Part shown: piece after piece, positions 9,107-17,396 of the stretch
Layout of the letters: each line of letters begins with the position of its first letter
Numbering within the stretch: position 1 is the first letter of the stretch
NCBI GenBank assembly: GCA_964566055.1
Contig: CAZMHI010000014.1
Coordinates: 1-64,000, forward strand
Reading direction: 5' to 3'
From: TMED23 sp964566055
GTDB lineage: Bacteria; Pseudomonadota; Alphaproteobacteria; Rhodospirillales; UBA2165
Length of the DNA stretch: 64,000 nucleotides
The notes under the pieces: generated by a model
Seen by the model: the letters and a program-made list of their open reading frames with translations, nothing else
What the model was told of the DNA's origin: nothing
The model's database searches: none
Program-made: the position numbers and the translations under genes

Positions 9107-9124
9107 CTGTGATGGCCATCACAG
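9107..9124. promoter_or_regulatory. CRP-consensus palindrome (TGTGA-N6-TCACA)
   Basis: CTGTGATGGCCATCACAG is a perfect 18-bp inverted repeat. Its core at 9108-9123 matches the CRP/cAMP-receptor consensus TGTGA-N6-TCACA at all ten fixed positions. It lies 166 bp upstream of the adhesin ATG and 179 bp upstream of the Sel1-repeat gene, so it could act on either. A class III nucleotide cyclase is encoded at 58866-60374. Binding by a CRP/FNR-family regulator is inference. Confidence 0.55.
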
Positions 9125-9302
9125 CTAACCATCTATTTTATTTCGGTTTTCCGCTACATCAGGTAGCTGGATTTAAATAAAAATCGAGGTGTCTTTTGCT
9201 CGTCAGGATAGTAAAAATTGACATTCCGATAGAGGTAACTACGTATAGTATAATTGCCTTGAAGGACTGTATGGAAACAATGGCCCGAAAACGTAATGCA
9301 CC

Positions 9303-10334
9303 ATGCGAAACTGTTTTAATATAAAGATATTGGCTCTTACGAAAGAGACCTTGATCCCTAAAGTCCTGAAAGTAATCGGATTTATAGCCCTTCTTGTGCC
9401 ATTTGTGCTGGTCGCTCACTCTGCTTCAGCTGACTACAAAGCCGGCCTTGAGGCGGTTGCAAAGCTTGATTACAAAAAAGCCTTTAGTGAATTTTCAAAA
9501 GAAGCGAGAAAAGGCCATCCAGCATCACAATATAGTTTGGCCCTGATCTTTCATCATGGTAGAGGGCGACCCGTAAATCTTCGCGTCGCCCGCAGCTGGT
9601 ACGAAAAAGCCGCCAAACAGGAACATACAGGTGCCCAAAACAACCTCGCGACATTGTACCGGGACGGAATAGGTGTCAAACGAGATTACGTCCGAGCAGC
9701 CTTTTGGTTTCGCAAAGCTTCAGAAAGACATGCACTGGCGATGAATAGCCTTGCTTTACTGCACCGCTATGGCCTCGGCGTTAAGAAAAGTAATAAAGAG
9801 GCCGTACGGCTGCTGCGTAAAGCAGGCGAAGAATCTGGTCATGCCAAATCCCTTTACGATCTTGGCCGGCTCTATGCCAAAGGCCGTGGCGTCAAAAAAG
9901 ACCAAAAAGAAGCCTTTAAATTGTATCGCCGGGCGGCCCTAAAAAGATATGGCCGGGCTCAATACACCCTTGGTCTGCTCTATCATCAAGGCAAAGGGGT
10001 TAAAAAAGATTATGAAAAAGCGATGCGTTGGTATGGCTTTGCCATGGATCAAAAATACCCTTCAGCTTTTTATGGCGCCGGTATTTTGTTTCAACTAGGC
10101 CTGGGCACCAAAAAAGATTTAAAAGAAGCTATCCGGCTTTACACCGAGAGTTCAGATAAAGGCCATCGTATCGCCCCCTACATGCTGGGACAGTTATTCG
10201 AATCGGGTACAGGGGTGAAAAAAAATCGAGCCAAAGCAATAGAATGGTATCAACTTTCAGCGGACCGAAAATATGGCAAAGCCATTGCCCGCTTAAGCAA
10301 ATTACAACCAAAGCAACCAATTCCTAAAAGCTGA
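9303..10334 (+). CDS. Sel1-like repeat (SLR) exported protein
   Basis: The protein has 343 residues. The hydrophobic segment VIGFIALLVPFVLVAHSASA (about residues 24-43) looks like a signal peptide or anchor with cleavage near SASA/DY. Seven Sel1 repeats of 36 residues follow, each with the pattern AxxxLGxLYxxGxGVKKDxxEAxxWYxxAA. Sel1 proteins are solenoid scaffolds that bind partner proteins, often in envelope biogenesis or signalling; the partner here is unknown. The listed ATG gives an unusually long pre-signal region and has no clear Shine-Dalgarno, so the start may lie downstream (for example TTG 9351). It is transcribed divergently from the adhesin. Confidence 0.75.
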   Translation: MRNCFNIKILALTKETLIPKVLKVIGFIALLVPFVLVAHSASADYKAGLEAVAKLDYKKAFSEFSKEARKGHPASQYSLALIFHHGRGRPVNLRVARSWYEKAAKQEHTGAQNNLATLYRDGIGVKRDYVRAAFWFRKASERHALAMNSLALLHRYGLGVKKSNKEAVRLLRKAGEESGHAKSLYDLGRLYAKGRGVKKDQKEAFKLYRRAALKRYGRAQYTLGLLYHQGKGVKKDYEKAMRWYGFAMDQKYPSAFYGAGILFQLGLGTKKDLKEAIRLYTESSDKGHRIAPYMLGQLFESGTGVKKNRAKAIEWYQLSADRKYGKAIARLSKLQPKQPIPKS

Positions 10335-10405
10335 AGGCTCGACGGAAAAAGAGGCTCTCTATCAATTCGATTGACCATCCTGCTTTAGCCTCCTATGCAA
10401 CTCCC

Positions 10406-11071
10406 ATGATTGATAAACGCGTGGAAAATATTGCCGCAGCCGTTGCAGATGTCCGGAACGATGCCATAATTCTAAGCGGTGGTTTTGGTGATGCCGGTGC
10501 GCCGGTTGATCTTCTCGAGGCAATGATTGAGACCGAGGCTGAAAATCTCACTGTTGTCTCGAATAATGCCGGCGAAGGAAATTACGGCCTGGCTGCTTTG
10601 ATCGCCTCCGGAAAGGTGTCGCGCGTGATTTGCTCCTATCCCATCAGCGCAGGCTCTGTGGTGTTTCAAGACCGTTATCAGGCGGGTGAAATTGCGCTGG
10701 AGATTGTTCCGCAAGGCACCTTGAGTGAAAGAATGCGCGCAGCCGGTGCCGGTATTGGCGGGTTTTACACCCCAACATCGGCCGGTACGGAACTCGGAGA
10801 AAGCAAAGAAAGCCGGGAAATTAACGGCGTGCAGCATGTGCTTGAGCATCCGCTGAAGGGTGATGTGGCGCTTATTCGCGCAAGGCAAGCAGATCGGTGG
10901 GGTAATATAATTTATGATAAATCGGCCCGCAATTTTGGTCCGGTAATGGCGATGGCGGCAGCATTGACAATTGTTCAAGTGGACGAGATCGTTGAACTTG
11001 GTGAACTTGATCCGGAACTAATTATTACACCGGGTATTTTTATTGACCGGGTATTTGTGCATAATAGCTAG
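10406..11071 (+). CDS. 3-oxoacid CoA-transferase, subunit A
   Basis: The 221-residue protein belongs to CoA-transferase family I, alpha subunit (SCOT/PcaI/AtoD type). Visible features are the GGFGDAGAPVDLLEAM N-terminal loop, VVSNNAGEGNYGLAALI, GSVVFQDRY, and the GAGIGGFYTPTSAGTELGES segment characteristic of the A subunit. Together with the next gene it transfers CoA from succinyl-CoA or acetyl-CoA to a 3-oxoacid such as acetoacetate or 3-oxoadipate. The substrate cannot be fixed from sequence alone, so I give no pca/sco/ato symbol. The B subunit starts 26 bp downstream, so the two are co-transcribed. Confidence 0.85.
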   Translation: MIDKRVENIAAAVADVRNDAIILSGGFGDAGAPVDLLEAMIETEAENLTVVSNNAGEGNYGLAALIASGKVSRVICSYPISAGSVVFQDRYQAGEIALEIVPQGTLSERMRAAGAGIGGFYTPTSAGTELGESKESREINGVQHVLEHPLKGDVALIRARQADRWGNIIYDKSARNFGPVMAMAAALTIVQVDEIVELGELDPELIITPGIFIDRVFVHNS

Positions 11072-11097
11072 AGAAAAAGATTAAGTGGAAATTGGAA

Positions 11098-11787
11098 ATG
11101 ACTGCAGTACTTGAAAAGATAGGTTTAACCCGCCCCCAAGTCGCCTGGCGTATTGCCCAGGAAATTGAAGACGGCAATTATGTTAATCTCGGTATCGGCA
11201 GCCCTGAGATGGTGGCCAATTATGTTCCCGCCGATCGTGAGATTGTGTTTCACAGTGAGAACGGCATTCTTGGCATGGGTGAAGCTCCGGTAACCGGACA
11301 GGAAGACGGCAATTTGATAAATGCGGGGAAAAAACCCGTAACACTGCTGCCCGGCGGCAGTTATTTCAGCCATACCGATTCATTCGTTATGATTCGTGGC
11401 GGCCATATTGATATCTGCGTTCTTGGCGCCTATCAGGTTGCCGAAAATGGCGATCTCGCCAATTGGCGAACCCTCGACACCTCAAAACCACCCGGAGTCG
11501 GCGGCGCCATGGATTTGGCAGTCGGCGCCAAGCAAATTTTTGTCATGATGGATCACTGTACTAAAACCGGTGAGCCGAAGCTGATGAAAAGCTGCACCTA
11601 TCCGCTTACCGGCTTCGGCGTTGTTCGTACGGTGTTTACCGATCTGGCGGTTATTGATGTGACTGAAGGTGGTTTCGTTGCGCGAGAAATTACTGCCGGC
11701 ATTTCCTTTGAAGAATTGCAGGATAAAACTGACGCCCCGCTGACACTCGCAGAGAATTGGCAAACTCTAGCGCCACCCGAGCTTTAG
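11098..11787 (+). CDS. 3-oxoacid CoA-transferase, subunit B
   Basis: This is the beta subunit of the same enzyme, about 229 residues. The catalytic glutamate is in the FHSENGILGMG motif. Other conserved segments are NLGIGSPEMVANYVP, LLPGGSYFSHTDSF and LGAYQVAENGDLANW. The ATG at 11098 is preferred over TTG 11092 because a GGAAA lies at suitable distance from it. The gene is followed convergently by the hydroxyacid dehydrogenase only 9 bp away. Subunit pairing with the preceding gene is standard for bacterial family I transferases. Confidence 0.85.
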   Translation: MTAVLEKIGLTRPQVAWRIAQEIEDGNYVNLGIGSPEMVANYVPADREIVFHSENGILGMGEAPVTGQEDGNLINAGKKPVTLLPGGSYFSHTDSFVMIRGGHIDICVLGAYQVAENGDLANWRTLDTSKPPGVGGAMDLAVGAKQIFVMMDHCTKTGEPKLMKSCTYPLTGFGVVRTVFTDLAVIDVTEGGFVAREITAGISFEELQDKTDAPLTLAENWQTLAPPEL

Positions 11788-11796
11788 TGCAGCCAT

Positions 11797-12753
11797 TTAG
11801 GGCGTCATTATGCGGATCGGTGAGCCGTTAATCCAAGCCTCAATATTTTCAATCATCTGAGCGAAACTGACGCGATAGTTATCTTCAACAACATAACCTA
11901 AATGGGGCGTTAGCACTGTGTTCGTCAACCGGCGGAAAGCGTGATCCTGCGGCAGCGGCTCGACATCAAAAACATCCAAGCCAGCTCCGGCAATCATCTT
12001 GGCCTCAAGTGCGGCAATAAGGGCAGCCTCATCGATCAATGGTCCGCGCGACGTATTAATGAGATAGGCGGTTGATTTCATGCGCTGGATATCGCTTGCA
12101 CTGACAATTCCCCGCGAGCGGTCACTCAACGGCATATGCAGGGTGATAAAATCGGCTTCGGCAAATAGCTTCTCCTTCGAAACGCATTTGATACCGGCTT
12201 CAGCAGCACGTTCCTCGGTTAAATTAGGACTCCAGGCCACTACATTCATGCCAAAAGCCAAACCGATCTTAGCCACTGGCGTGCCCAGTCTGCCGAGCCC
12301 GATCACGCCCAAGGTTCGATTCCTTAAACCCACCCCGACCGTTGTTTGCCAGGTGCCTCCCTCACGAAGTAACCGGTCTTCCAGCGGGATATGACGGGCA
12401 AGGCTGATAATGAGTCCCCAGGCCAATTCGGGCGTCGGATGGCCGAGCATTTCGGTGCCGCAGACGGTGACATCATTTGCCATCGCAGCCTCTACGTCGA
12501 TCGAAAAATTCCGCATACCGCTGGTCAGCAGTAATTTGAGGTTTGGCAAATTATCGAGCTGTGATTTTAAAAAGGGCGTGCGCTCACGGTTCATCAGGAT
12601 GATATCAAAATCCTTGAGGCGTGCCGTGACTTCACTCTCGTCGTCCAGGTGATCGCTAAAGAATACAAACTCGACTTGATCTTTAAGTTGGCCCCAATCC
12701 GCCAAATCAGGCGCGGCGCTCTGATAATCGTCTAAGATAGCAGCCCGATACAT
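11797..12753 (-). CDS. D-isomer-specific 2-hydroxyacid dehydrogenase
   Basis: NAD-dependent reductase/dehydrogenase of 2-hydroxyacids, about 318 residues. The Rossmann motif GVIGLGRLGTPVAKIGLAFG, the catalytic Arg in NTSRGPLID, the Glu in DVFDVEPLP and the His in LTPHLGY are all present. The N-terminus MYRAAILDDYQSAAPDLADW matches a subgroup usually annotated only as hydroxyacid dehydrogenase. I place the start at ATG 12753, which has AGGGA just upstream; ATG 12765 is also in frame and lacks a ribosome-binding site. The substrate is unknown. Confidence 0.8.
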   Translation of the reverse strand: MYRAAILDDYQSAAPDLADWGQLKDQVEFVFFSDHLDDESEVTARLKDFDIILMNRERTPFLKSQLDNLPNLKLLLTSGMRNFSIDVEAAMANDVTVCGTEMLGHPTPELAWGLIISLARHIPLEDRLLREGGTWQTTVGVGLRNRTLGVIGLGRLGTPVAKIGLAFGMNVVAWSPNLTEERAAEAGIKCVSKEKLFAEADFITLHMPLSDRSRGIVSASDIQRMKSTAYLINTSRGPLIDEAALIAALEAKMIAGAGLDVFDVEPLPQDHAFRRLTNTVLTPHLGYVVEDNYRVSFAQMIENIEAWINGSPIRIMTP

Positions 12754-12788
12754 ATCATCCCTCATTTAATTAAAGGCAGATATAATAA

Positions 12789-13619
12789 TCAGACTATGTG
12801 TTCCGGGCCATCCAAAGTTTCAGCTAAAAATTTGGACCATTTGGTTTTGGTTTTTGGCTGTTCTTTACCATCAATCAATATGGCATCGACATTTTCATTA
12901 AAAAAGCACAGTAAATTTTTGAGCTTTGGCGCTTCGTCAAGCGGCTCCGGATAGCTCCAGACGATATCGTCAAAAACTTGTCCGCCAGCTTCAACCGACC
13001 AATAGCAAGCTATACCTTTATAGGGGCATCGCGTCTTTGTATCCGAGCGTTTCAGCGCCGCCATTCGAATATCGTCCATCGGCAAATAGTAACGGGTCGG
13101 CATACCCGTTTCGAAAACAAAAGTCGCCTCTGAGCTTTCGGCAATAGTCTGACCACCGAGCACAACCTCTACTTTACGGCTGCTTTTAATGGTATCAACA
13201 CGTTTGTAGGGATCGCGGGGATGGACAAATATTTCTTCATCCTCCTCAAACCAGCGATCCATTTTATTCCAATAGAAGGCGAGAAAATCCTTAATACCTG
13301 TGGCTTCATCAAAAGGCGTTTCGTAACTCCATGCTGCATCCTCAACCGATTTACCTCCACTTGAGATCGACCAGTAAGAAGCCTCACCTTTGAATGGACA
13401 GTAGGTGCTTTGCTCAGTCCGCGATAAACGATCCATACGCACGTCACTGCGCGGGAAGTAATAAACCGGCACATGATCGCTTTCACGCAAAAGCACGGGT
13501 TTAGCGCTGTCAGCGATTGTCTCGCCGCCAAACTCAACCCGGACCCGGCGGGGTGAGCTTTCAATATGAACCATATAGCCAGGATGCTTTTCAAAGCCTG
13601 GGGATTTTTGAGGAGCCAT
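12789..13619 (-). CDS. Protein with two DUF427 domains
   Basis: The 276-residue cytosolic protein consists of two copies of the DUF427 (NTP_transf_9) fold. Copy 1 spans about residues 22-110 (VRVEFGGETIADSAKPVLL, PVYYFPRSDVRMD, TYCPFKGEASYWS). Copy 2 spans about residues 145-240 (VEVVLGGQTIAES, TRYYLPMDDIRM, TRCPYKGIACYWSV). The CPxKGxxxYWS motif is repeated in both. The function of the family is not established. It is separated from neighbours by about 100 bp at its 3' end and 35 bp from the dehydrogenase. Confidence 0.85.
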   Translation of the reverse strand: MAPQKSPGFEKHPGYMVHIESSPRRVRVEFGGETIADSAKPVLLRESDHVPVYYFPRSDVRMDRLSRTEQSTYCPFKGEASYWSISSGGKSVEDAAWSYETPFDEATGIKDFLAFYWNKMDRWFEEDEEIFVHPRDPYKRVDTIKSSRKVEVVLGGQTIAESSEATFVFETGMPTRYYLPMDDIRMAALKRSDTKTRCPYKGIACYWSVEAGGQVFDDIVWSYPEPLDEAPKLKNLLCFFNENVDAILIDGKEQPKTKTKWSKFLAETLDGPEHIV

Positions 13620-13664
13620 CGTTGAGTTTCTTTCTTGTTAGCCACGGTTGGCTTTATTAAAGAC

Positions 13665-13687
13665 GGCTTGGTTGACGCCGCCAAGCC
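13665..13687 (-). terminator. Hairpin between the DUF427 and receiver-like genes
   Basis: A perfect 7-bp stem (GGCTTGG / CCAAGCC) with a 9-nt loop lies just downstream of the receiver-like gene on the minus strand. It is not followed by a good T-run, so it is only a candidate terminator. Confidence 0.3.
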
Positions 13688-13731
13688 TCCGGAAACACAA
13701 CTTAGTTCAAAATTTCGTGTTTGAAACTAGC

Positions 13732-14496
13732 TTAGGTAATACCAAATTTTTCCAAGGCATCAGCGATATCTTCACCAAAGCTATCCCCTTTTTTAAGGAC
13801 ACAGGCATTGGCCGGTAGTTTTTTCAAAGATGCGTGGTTTTTATTAAAGCTGGTCAACAACGCAAAAGGAATAGCTGAAGTCAAATCCATGGCGGCTAGG
13901 GCACAGCCAAGTTCAACACCACTGAGATCGTCCAGCATCGCCGAGGCAATCACCAGATCCGGCTTCATGCGAACCGTCAATTCAAACGCCTCCATGGAGC
14001 GTTGGCAGGTCGTCACCCGATAACCGCAACTCGCCAACTCGCGGGTAAAAATCCGAGCCGAAGACCGCTGTGGATCAACCAGTAGTATTTCGATATCTAA
14101 ATGTTGCAGATCATCCAGATCAACCGGCCGCCGCACCGGCAAAGAACGGACGAATTCAGCCTGATCGGTCGTTTTTTCAACTTCGCCGTCGAGTAAGCCG
14201 CGCAAAATATCGACAATTGCTTCTATGTCATCAATTTGCCGTTCATTAAACTCGCCACCATCCTCAATGTAATCAATCAACCGCCGAACCCCTAGATCGA
14301 TCAAAGGCTGATTGGCCCAATGGCTTAGCTTTTGAAGTTTCACACTTTCAACAAGAAGCGCAGAAGCCGCCTCTTCAGTTGATGAAGCGCTTGAGCGCAT
14401 GCTGCTCAAGGCAATTTCGAGAGAGGAAACTGTGTCAGTTGCTTCTTCGAGATACTCGGAGTCTATTTGATCGTTATAATTTTCGCTGCCAACCAT
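13732..14496 (-). CDS. Degenerate Hpt-like plus pseudo-receiver protein
   Basis: The protein has 254 residues. The N-terminal helical half (YLEEATDTVSSLEIALSSM, residues 14-32) resembles the first helix of an Hpt domain, but the phosphorylatable HxxKG motif is replaced by SVKLQKLSHWA. Residues about 130-250 fold like a receiver domain (IEILLVDPQRSSARIFTREL, SCGYRVTTCQRSMEAFEL, PDLVIASAMLDDLSGVELG). The position expected for the phosphoacceptor Asp is Ala/Ser (VIASAMLDD). It is probably a phosphorylation-independent adaptor in a signalling pathway. No cognate kinase is adjacent. The domain reading rests on motif layout and a profile search would settle it. Confidence 0.55.
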   Translation of the reverse strand: MVGSENYNDQIDSEYLEEATDTVSSLEIALSSMRSSASSTEEAASALLVESVKLQKLSHWANQPLIDLGVRRLIDYIEDGGEFNERQIDDIEAIVDILRGLLDGEVEKTTDQAEFVRSLPVRRPVDLDDLQHLDIEILLVDPQRSSARIFTRELASCGYRVTTCQRSMEAFELTVRMKPDLVIASAMLDDLSGVELGCALAAMDLTSAIPFALLTSFNKNHASLKKLPANACVLKKGDSFGEDIADALEKFGIT

Positions 14497-14577
14497 CGTC
14501 TAACAACTCCTCAACAAAATTTATTCTTATTATAAGGTGGGAATTGCCCGGGAAAATGACGAGTCTTTTTTGATCGA

Positions 14578-15258
14578 CTAACTATTACGGTAATATAGCT
14601 TTGCTAATTTTTCAGGGGGAACACCGAAATGGTAGAGCGCATGAATCTTTAGCCAACCCCAGATTATCGCCGATGCCCTCTGACCCTGGAACTTTCGCGA
14701 CGATGTAATAAGCGCTGGTTCTTCGATACAGCAGGTCGCTCCAGCTTTCTCCATACGGCGGGTGAAATCATAATCTTCCATCAAGGCAACCGGTTTAAAT
14801 CCGCCAATCTGGATATAAACGCCGCGCCGAATAAAAATGCCGGAATCACCGTAATAAATTCCGCGCTTTCTAATCCAGGCATAAAATTTTATCAGCCAGC
14901 GGCTGAACCCGGTATCACCATCAAACAACAGTCTGAAATTACCTCCAACACAATCAGGTTGATCGGCCATTTGATTTTCGATTGCCATCAGGCCACCGGA
15001 AGGAAAACGGCTGTCAGCGTGAAGAAACAGCAATATCTTGCCACAGGCGTGTTCCGCACCGGCTTTGAGCTGTTGGCCCCGGCCTTGGTCAGAACGGATG
15101 ATTTTGGCGCCAAAGTTCTCAGCAACCGTCAGGGTATTATCATCACTGCCACCATCGGCGATAATGATTTCATGATCGTCTTTTTGTGGGGATAAATCCT
15201 CTAATAAGAGCTTCAAATTATCGGCTTCATTGAAAGTCGGAATAATAACGGTAATCAT
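14578..15258 (-). CDS. Family 2 glycosyltransferase (TIGR04283-like)
   Basis: The 226-residue GT-A fold enzyme starts VIIPTFNEADNLKLLLEDL. It has the nucleotide-sugar contacts IIADGGSDDNT, the metal-binding LFLHADSRFP (an HxD variant of DxD) and MEDYDFTRRMEKAG. The DGDTGFSRWL and GIYYGDSGIFIRRGVY segments are typical of the TIGR04283 subgroup, whose members are often linked to compact aerobic gene clusters of unknown product. It overlaps the diiron protein gene by 4 bp, which implies translational coupling. The acceptor is unknown. Confidence 0.8.
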   Translation of the reverse strand: MITVIIPTFNEADNLKLLLEDLSPQKDDHEIIIADGGSDDNTLTVAENFGAKIIRSDQGRGQQLKAGAEHACGKILLFLHADSRFPSGGLMAIENQMADQPDCVGGNFRLLFDGDTGFSRWLIKFYAWIRKRGIYYGDSGIFIRRGVYIQIGGFKPVALMEDYDFTRRMEKAGATCCIEEPALITSSRKFQGQRASAIIWGWLKIHALYHFGVPPEKLAKLYYRNS

Positions 15259-16010
15259 TTAAGGCTTGCCTCTACCATATTGGCTTCCTCTGCCGCCACC
15301 AGACCAATTTTAATCAACTGCAGTTTCTGCCGCTGCCAGTTCCCGGCGAGAAAATTCGATTTCAATCGTGTCACCAAAGCAACCGGAATTGAATTGCGGT
15401 TTTCCGTAATTTTCACACATTCCAGCCACAAGCCTGCAATATGAGCGAATATCTCCATTCGTTCTTCCCGCGTTATATCCGGCAGATGATCACGAACATA
15501 TTTTATGCCGAATGCATTGTGCCGTGCTTCATCGGCTATCACTTTGGCGTTGATGGCGCGAAACAATGGGCAGGGCAAACTTCGAACCAGACGATCAAGC
15601 ACTACCAAAGCACCACCTTCAAAAACGATGTGAAAGGATATCATTACCCCCAATGGAGACCCTAACTTAGAGCCCTGCCAGGCGAGGCTGCCTTCTAACG
15701 GTTTTTCAATGGCATGTTCAATCGGGGCAATTTCTCCCATGCGTTCGATATAGCGTGCAAATACCGCTTCGTGTTTTTGCTCATCAGCCAATTGATGGCT
15801 AATGAATCGCTGGGCCAGAGGATCACTAATTTCATCGAGCAAACGACGACAGGCGCGTTGGGTTAAGCGTTCGCCGTGATAGATTTGACTGATTATTCTG
15901 ATGTACGTAGAGCGGCGGATCCACAGCGGGTAGCGAATTGGCAAATTCCAATCGATATCATGCTCAATCGACCATTGATCGGCGGCCTCTTTGGCCAGCA
16001 AGGAATCCAA
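15255..16010 (-). CDS. Ferritin-like diiron protein (AurF-type candidate)
   Basis: This is a 251-residue helical protein. Candidate iron ligands are the Glu in YHGERLT (about residue 47), the Glu/His of ADEQKHEAVF (about 95-103), the Glu in FEGGALVVLD (about 150) and the Glu/His of IADEARHNAFG (about 178-186). This is the two ExxH arrangement of ferritin-like diiron oxygenases, closest in feel to AurF-like N-oxygenases. The substrate is unknown. It is co-transcribed with the following glycosyltransferase, so it may oxidise a precursor that is then glycosylated, which is inference. Confidence 0.6.
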   Translation of the reverse strand: MDSLLAKEAADQWSIEHDIDWNLPIRYPLWIRRSTYIRIISQIYHGERLTQRACRRLLDEISDPLAQRFISHQLADEQKHEAVFARYIERMGEIAPIEHAIEKPLEGSLAWQGSKLGSPLGVMISFHIVFEGGALVVLDRLVRSLPCPLFRAINAKVIADEARHNAFGIKYVRDHLPDITREERMEIFAHIAGLWLECVKITENRNSIPVALVTRLKSNFLAGNWQRQKLQLIKIGLVAAEEANMVEASLK

Positions 16011-16207
16011 TTCCCACCCCTCTTAAAATTCAACTCTAGGGCAGCCCTACGCTATTTTGAGATTCTGTACAATTGTGTGTAGGCACAAATTACATCAATA
16101 AAGCGTGACCAATAAAATTCTAATCAGATTAATATAATTATTCATTTGATCTCTAGTCATGCGATAATAGCTGTTAGCGATTGCCAATAAAGAAATGGAT
16201 CGAACCG

Positions 16208-17155
16208 ATGAATGAATTCTCAGATCAAGAATTGCGACGAATGTCAAAAGTCTTTATGGACTCTGCCGATCCCATCATCATCGAAGATCTCGATGGCGTC
16301 GTCGTGCAAATGAATACTGAGGCGGAAATTTCCTATGGCTGGACGAGGGAAGAACTCATCGGTAAGTCGATTCTAGAAATTATTCCACCTGATCGCCATG
16401 GTCAGGCACAGGACATCCTCTTGCAATGCAAATCAGGTGAAAGCGTTCGCAATATTGAAGGACTGAGATGTGATAAAAAAGGCAATATTACTCCCGTCCT
16501 TGTAACGCTTTCATTGTTGCGCAATGAAAGCGGAGAACCAGAGGGTGTCGCGACGCTCGCCAAAGACATAAGTGATCAAAAATCCACCGAGCAAACTCTA
16601 CGGCAAATGTCTAAAGTATTTATGGATGGCGCGGACCCTATTCTTATCGAAGACCTCAAAGGAGATGTAATTGACCTAAATGGTGAAGCAGAGCATGCCT
16701 ATGGTTGGTCACGCCACGAACTCATTGGTAAACCAATTAAAACCATCGTTCCCGACGACAAACATGATCAAGCAGACGAATTGCTAAAACTCTGTACATC
16801 AGGTGAAGAAGTACGAAACATCGAAGGTGAGAGAATTCACAAAGATGGCACAGTTATTCCAGTTCTGCTTACCTTGTCGTTGCTGCGGGATGACGAAGGT
16901 CAAGCCACAGGCATAGCAACATTTGCCAAAGATATCAGCGCCCAAAAGCAGGCACAAAAAGAGTTGATTGAGTATCAAAATGAACTTGAAAGCCAAGTCG
17001 ATGAACGCACCCGAGAACTTGAGAAGAAGGTAAAACAGGCAGAATTTTTCAATAAAATGTCAATCGACAGGGAACTTAAAATGATTGAGCTTAAAAAAGA
17101 AATAAATGACTTGCTGGTAAAAACAGGTGCGGATACGAAATACACCGTGGTTTGA
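16208..17155 (+). CDS. Tandem PAS-domain protein with coiled coil, no output domain
   Basis: Two PAS/PAC domains (residues about 8-125 and 130-245 from ATG 16208) are close copies of each other. Both carry ADPIxIEDL, AYGW/SYGW, LIGK, VRNIEG and PVLxTLSLLR. They are followed by the helical linker ELIEYQNELESQVDERTRELEKK that normally leads into a histidine kinase or GGDEF domain. Here the protein ends about 45 residues later with no catalytic domain. It is likely a sensory adaptor that acts in trans. ATG 16208 is preferred over the in-frame TTG 16181. Confidence 0.75.
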   Translation: MNEFSDQELRRMSKVFMDSADPIIIEDLDGVVVQMNTEAEISYGWTREELIGKSILEIIPPDRHGQAQDILLQCKSGESVRNIEGLRCDKKGNITPVLVTLSLLRNESGEPEGVATLAKDISDQKSTEQTLRQMSKVFMDGADPILIEDLKGDVIDLNGEAEHAYGWSRHELIGKPIKTIVPDDKHDQADELLKLCTSGEEVRNIEGERIHKDGTVIPVLLTLSLLRDDEGQATGIATFAKDISAQKQAQKELIEYQNELESQVDERTRELEKKVKQAEFFNKMSIDRELKMIELKKEINDLLVKTGADTKYTVV

Positions 17156-17172
17156 TAAAAAGTACCTGAAAA

Positions 17173-17382
17173 CTAATTCTTCAATTCCTCATCGGGAAAA
17201 TCATCTTCGTCAAAATCGTCTGTTTCGACGACCGGTACCCGGTAGTCCTCATTGAGCCAATTTGACAGATCAAGCTGTGAGCAGCGGGCCGAACAGAATG
17301 GCCGGAATTTTGGTAAAGTCGGCTGACCGCAATTGGGACATTTGCGTTTGCCGTTATTCTTAGGAGGCTTACGGGTCGCCAT
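17173..17382 (-). CDS. yacG: DNA gyrase inhibitor YacG, zinc-binding
   Basis: This 69-residue protein has the CPNCGQP and FCSARCSQLDLSNWL motifs that form the four-Cys zinc site of YacG, and an acidic C-terminal tail (DDFDEDDFPDEELKN). In Escherichia coli YacG binds GyrB and inhibits gyrase. It lies 14 bp downstream of the RNase G-type gene, so the two are co-transcribed in the conserved block described in the summary. Confidence 0.92.
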   Translation of the reverse strand: MATRKPPKNNGKRKCPNCGQPTLPKFRPFCSARCSQLDLSNWLNEDYRVPVVETDDFDEDDFPDEELKN

Positions 17383-17396
17383 GTCGCATCTCTTAT

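Larger units (their letters stand above)
8942..9302. other. Divergent intergenic region between the adhesin and the Sel1-repeat gene
   Basis: No gene is evident. The region carries the adhesin Shine-Dalgarno next to 8941, a 12-bp palindrome at 9068-9079 and an 18-bp palindrome at 9107-9124, both listed separately. The half near 9130-9300 is AT-rich and could hold the promoter of the plus-strand gene. A short minus-strand ORF at 9159-9419 has no family resemblance and is taken as chance. Confidence 0.5.

Noticed and set aside
9159..9419. 86-residue minus-strand ORF overlapping the Sel1 gene start
   Set aside because: No ribosome-binding site, no family resemblance, and it overlaps the 5' part of a convincing plus-strand gene.
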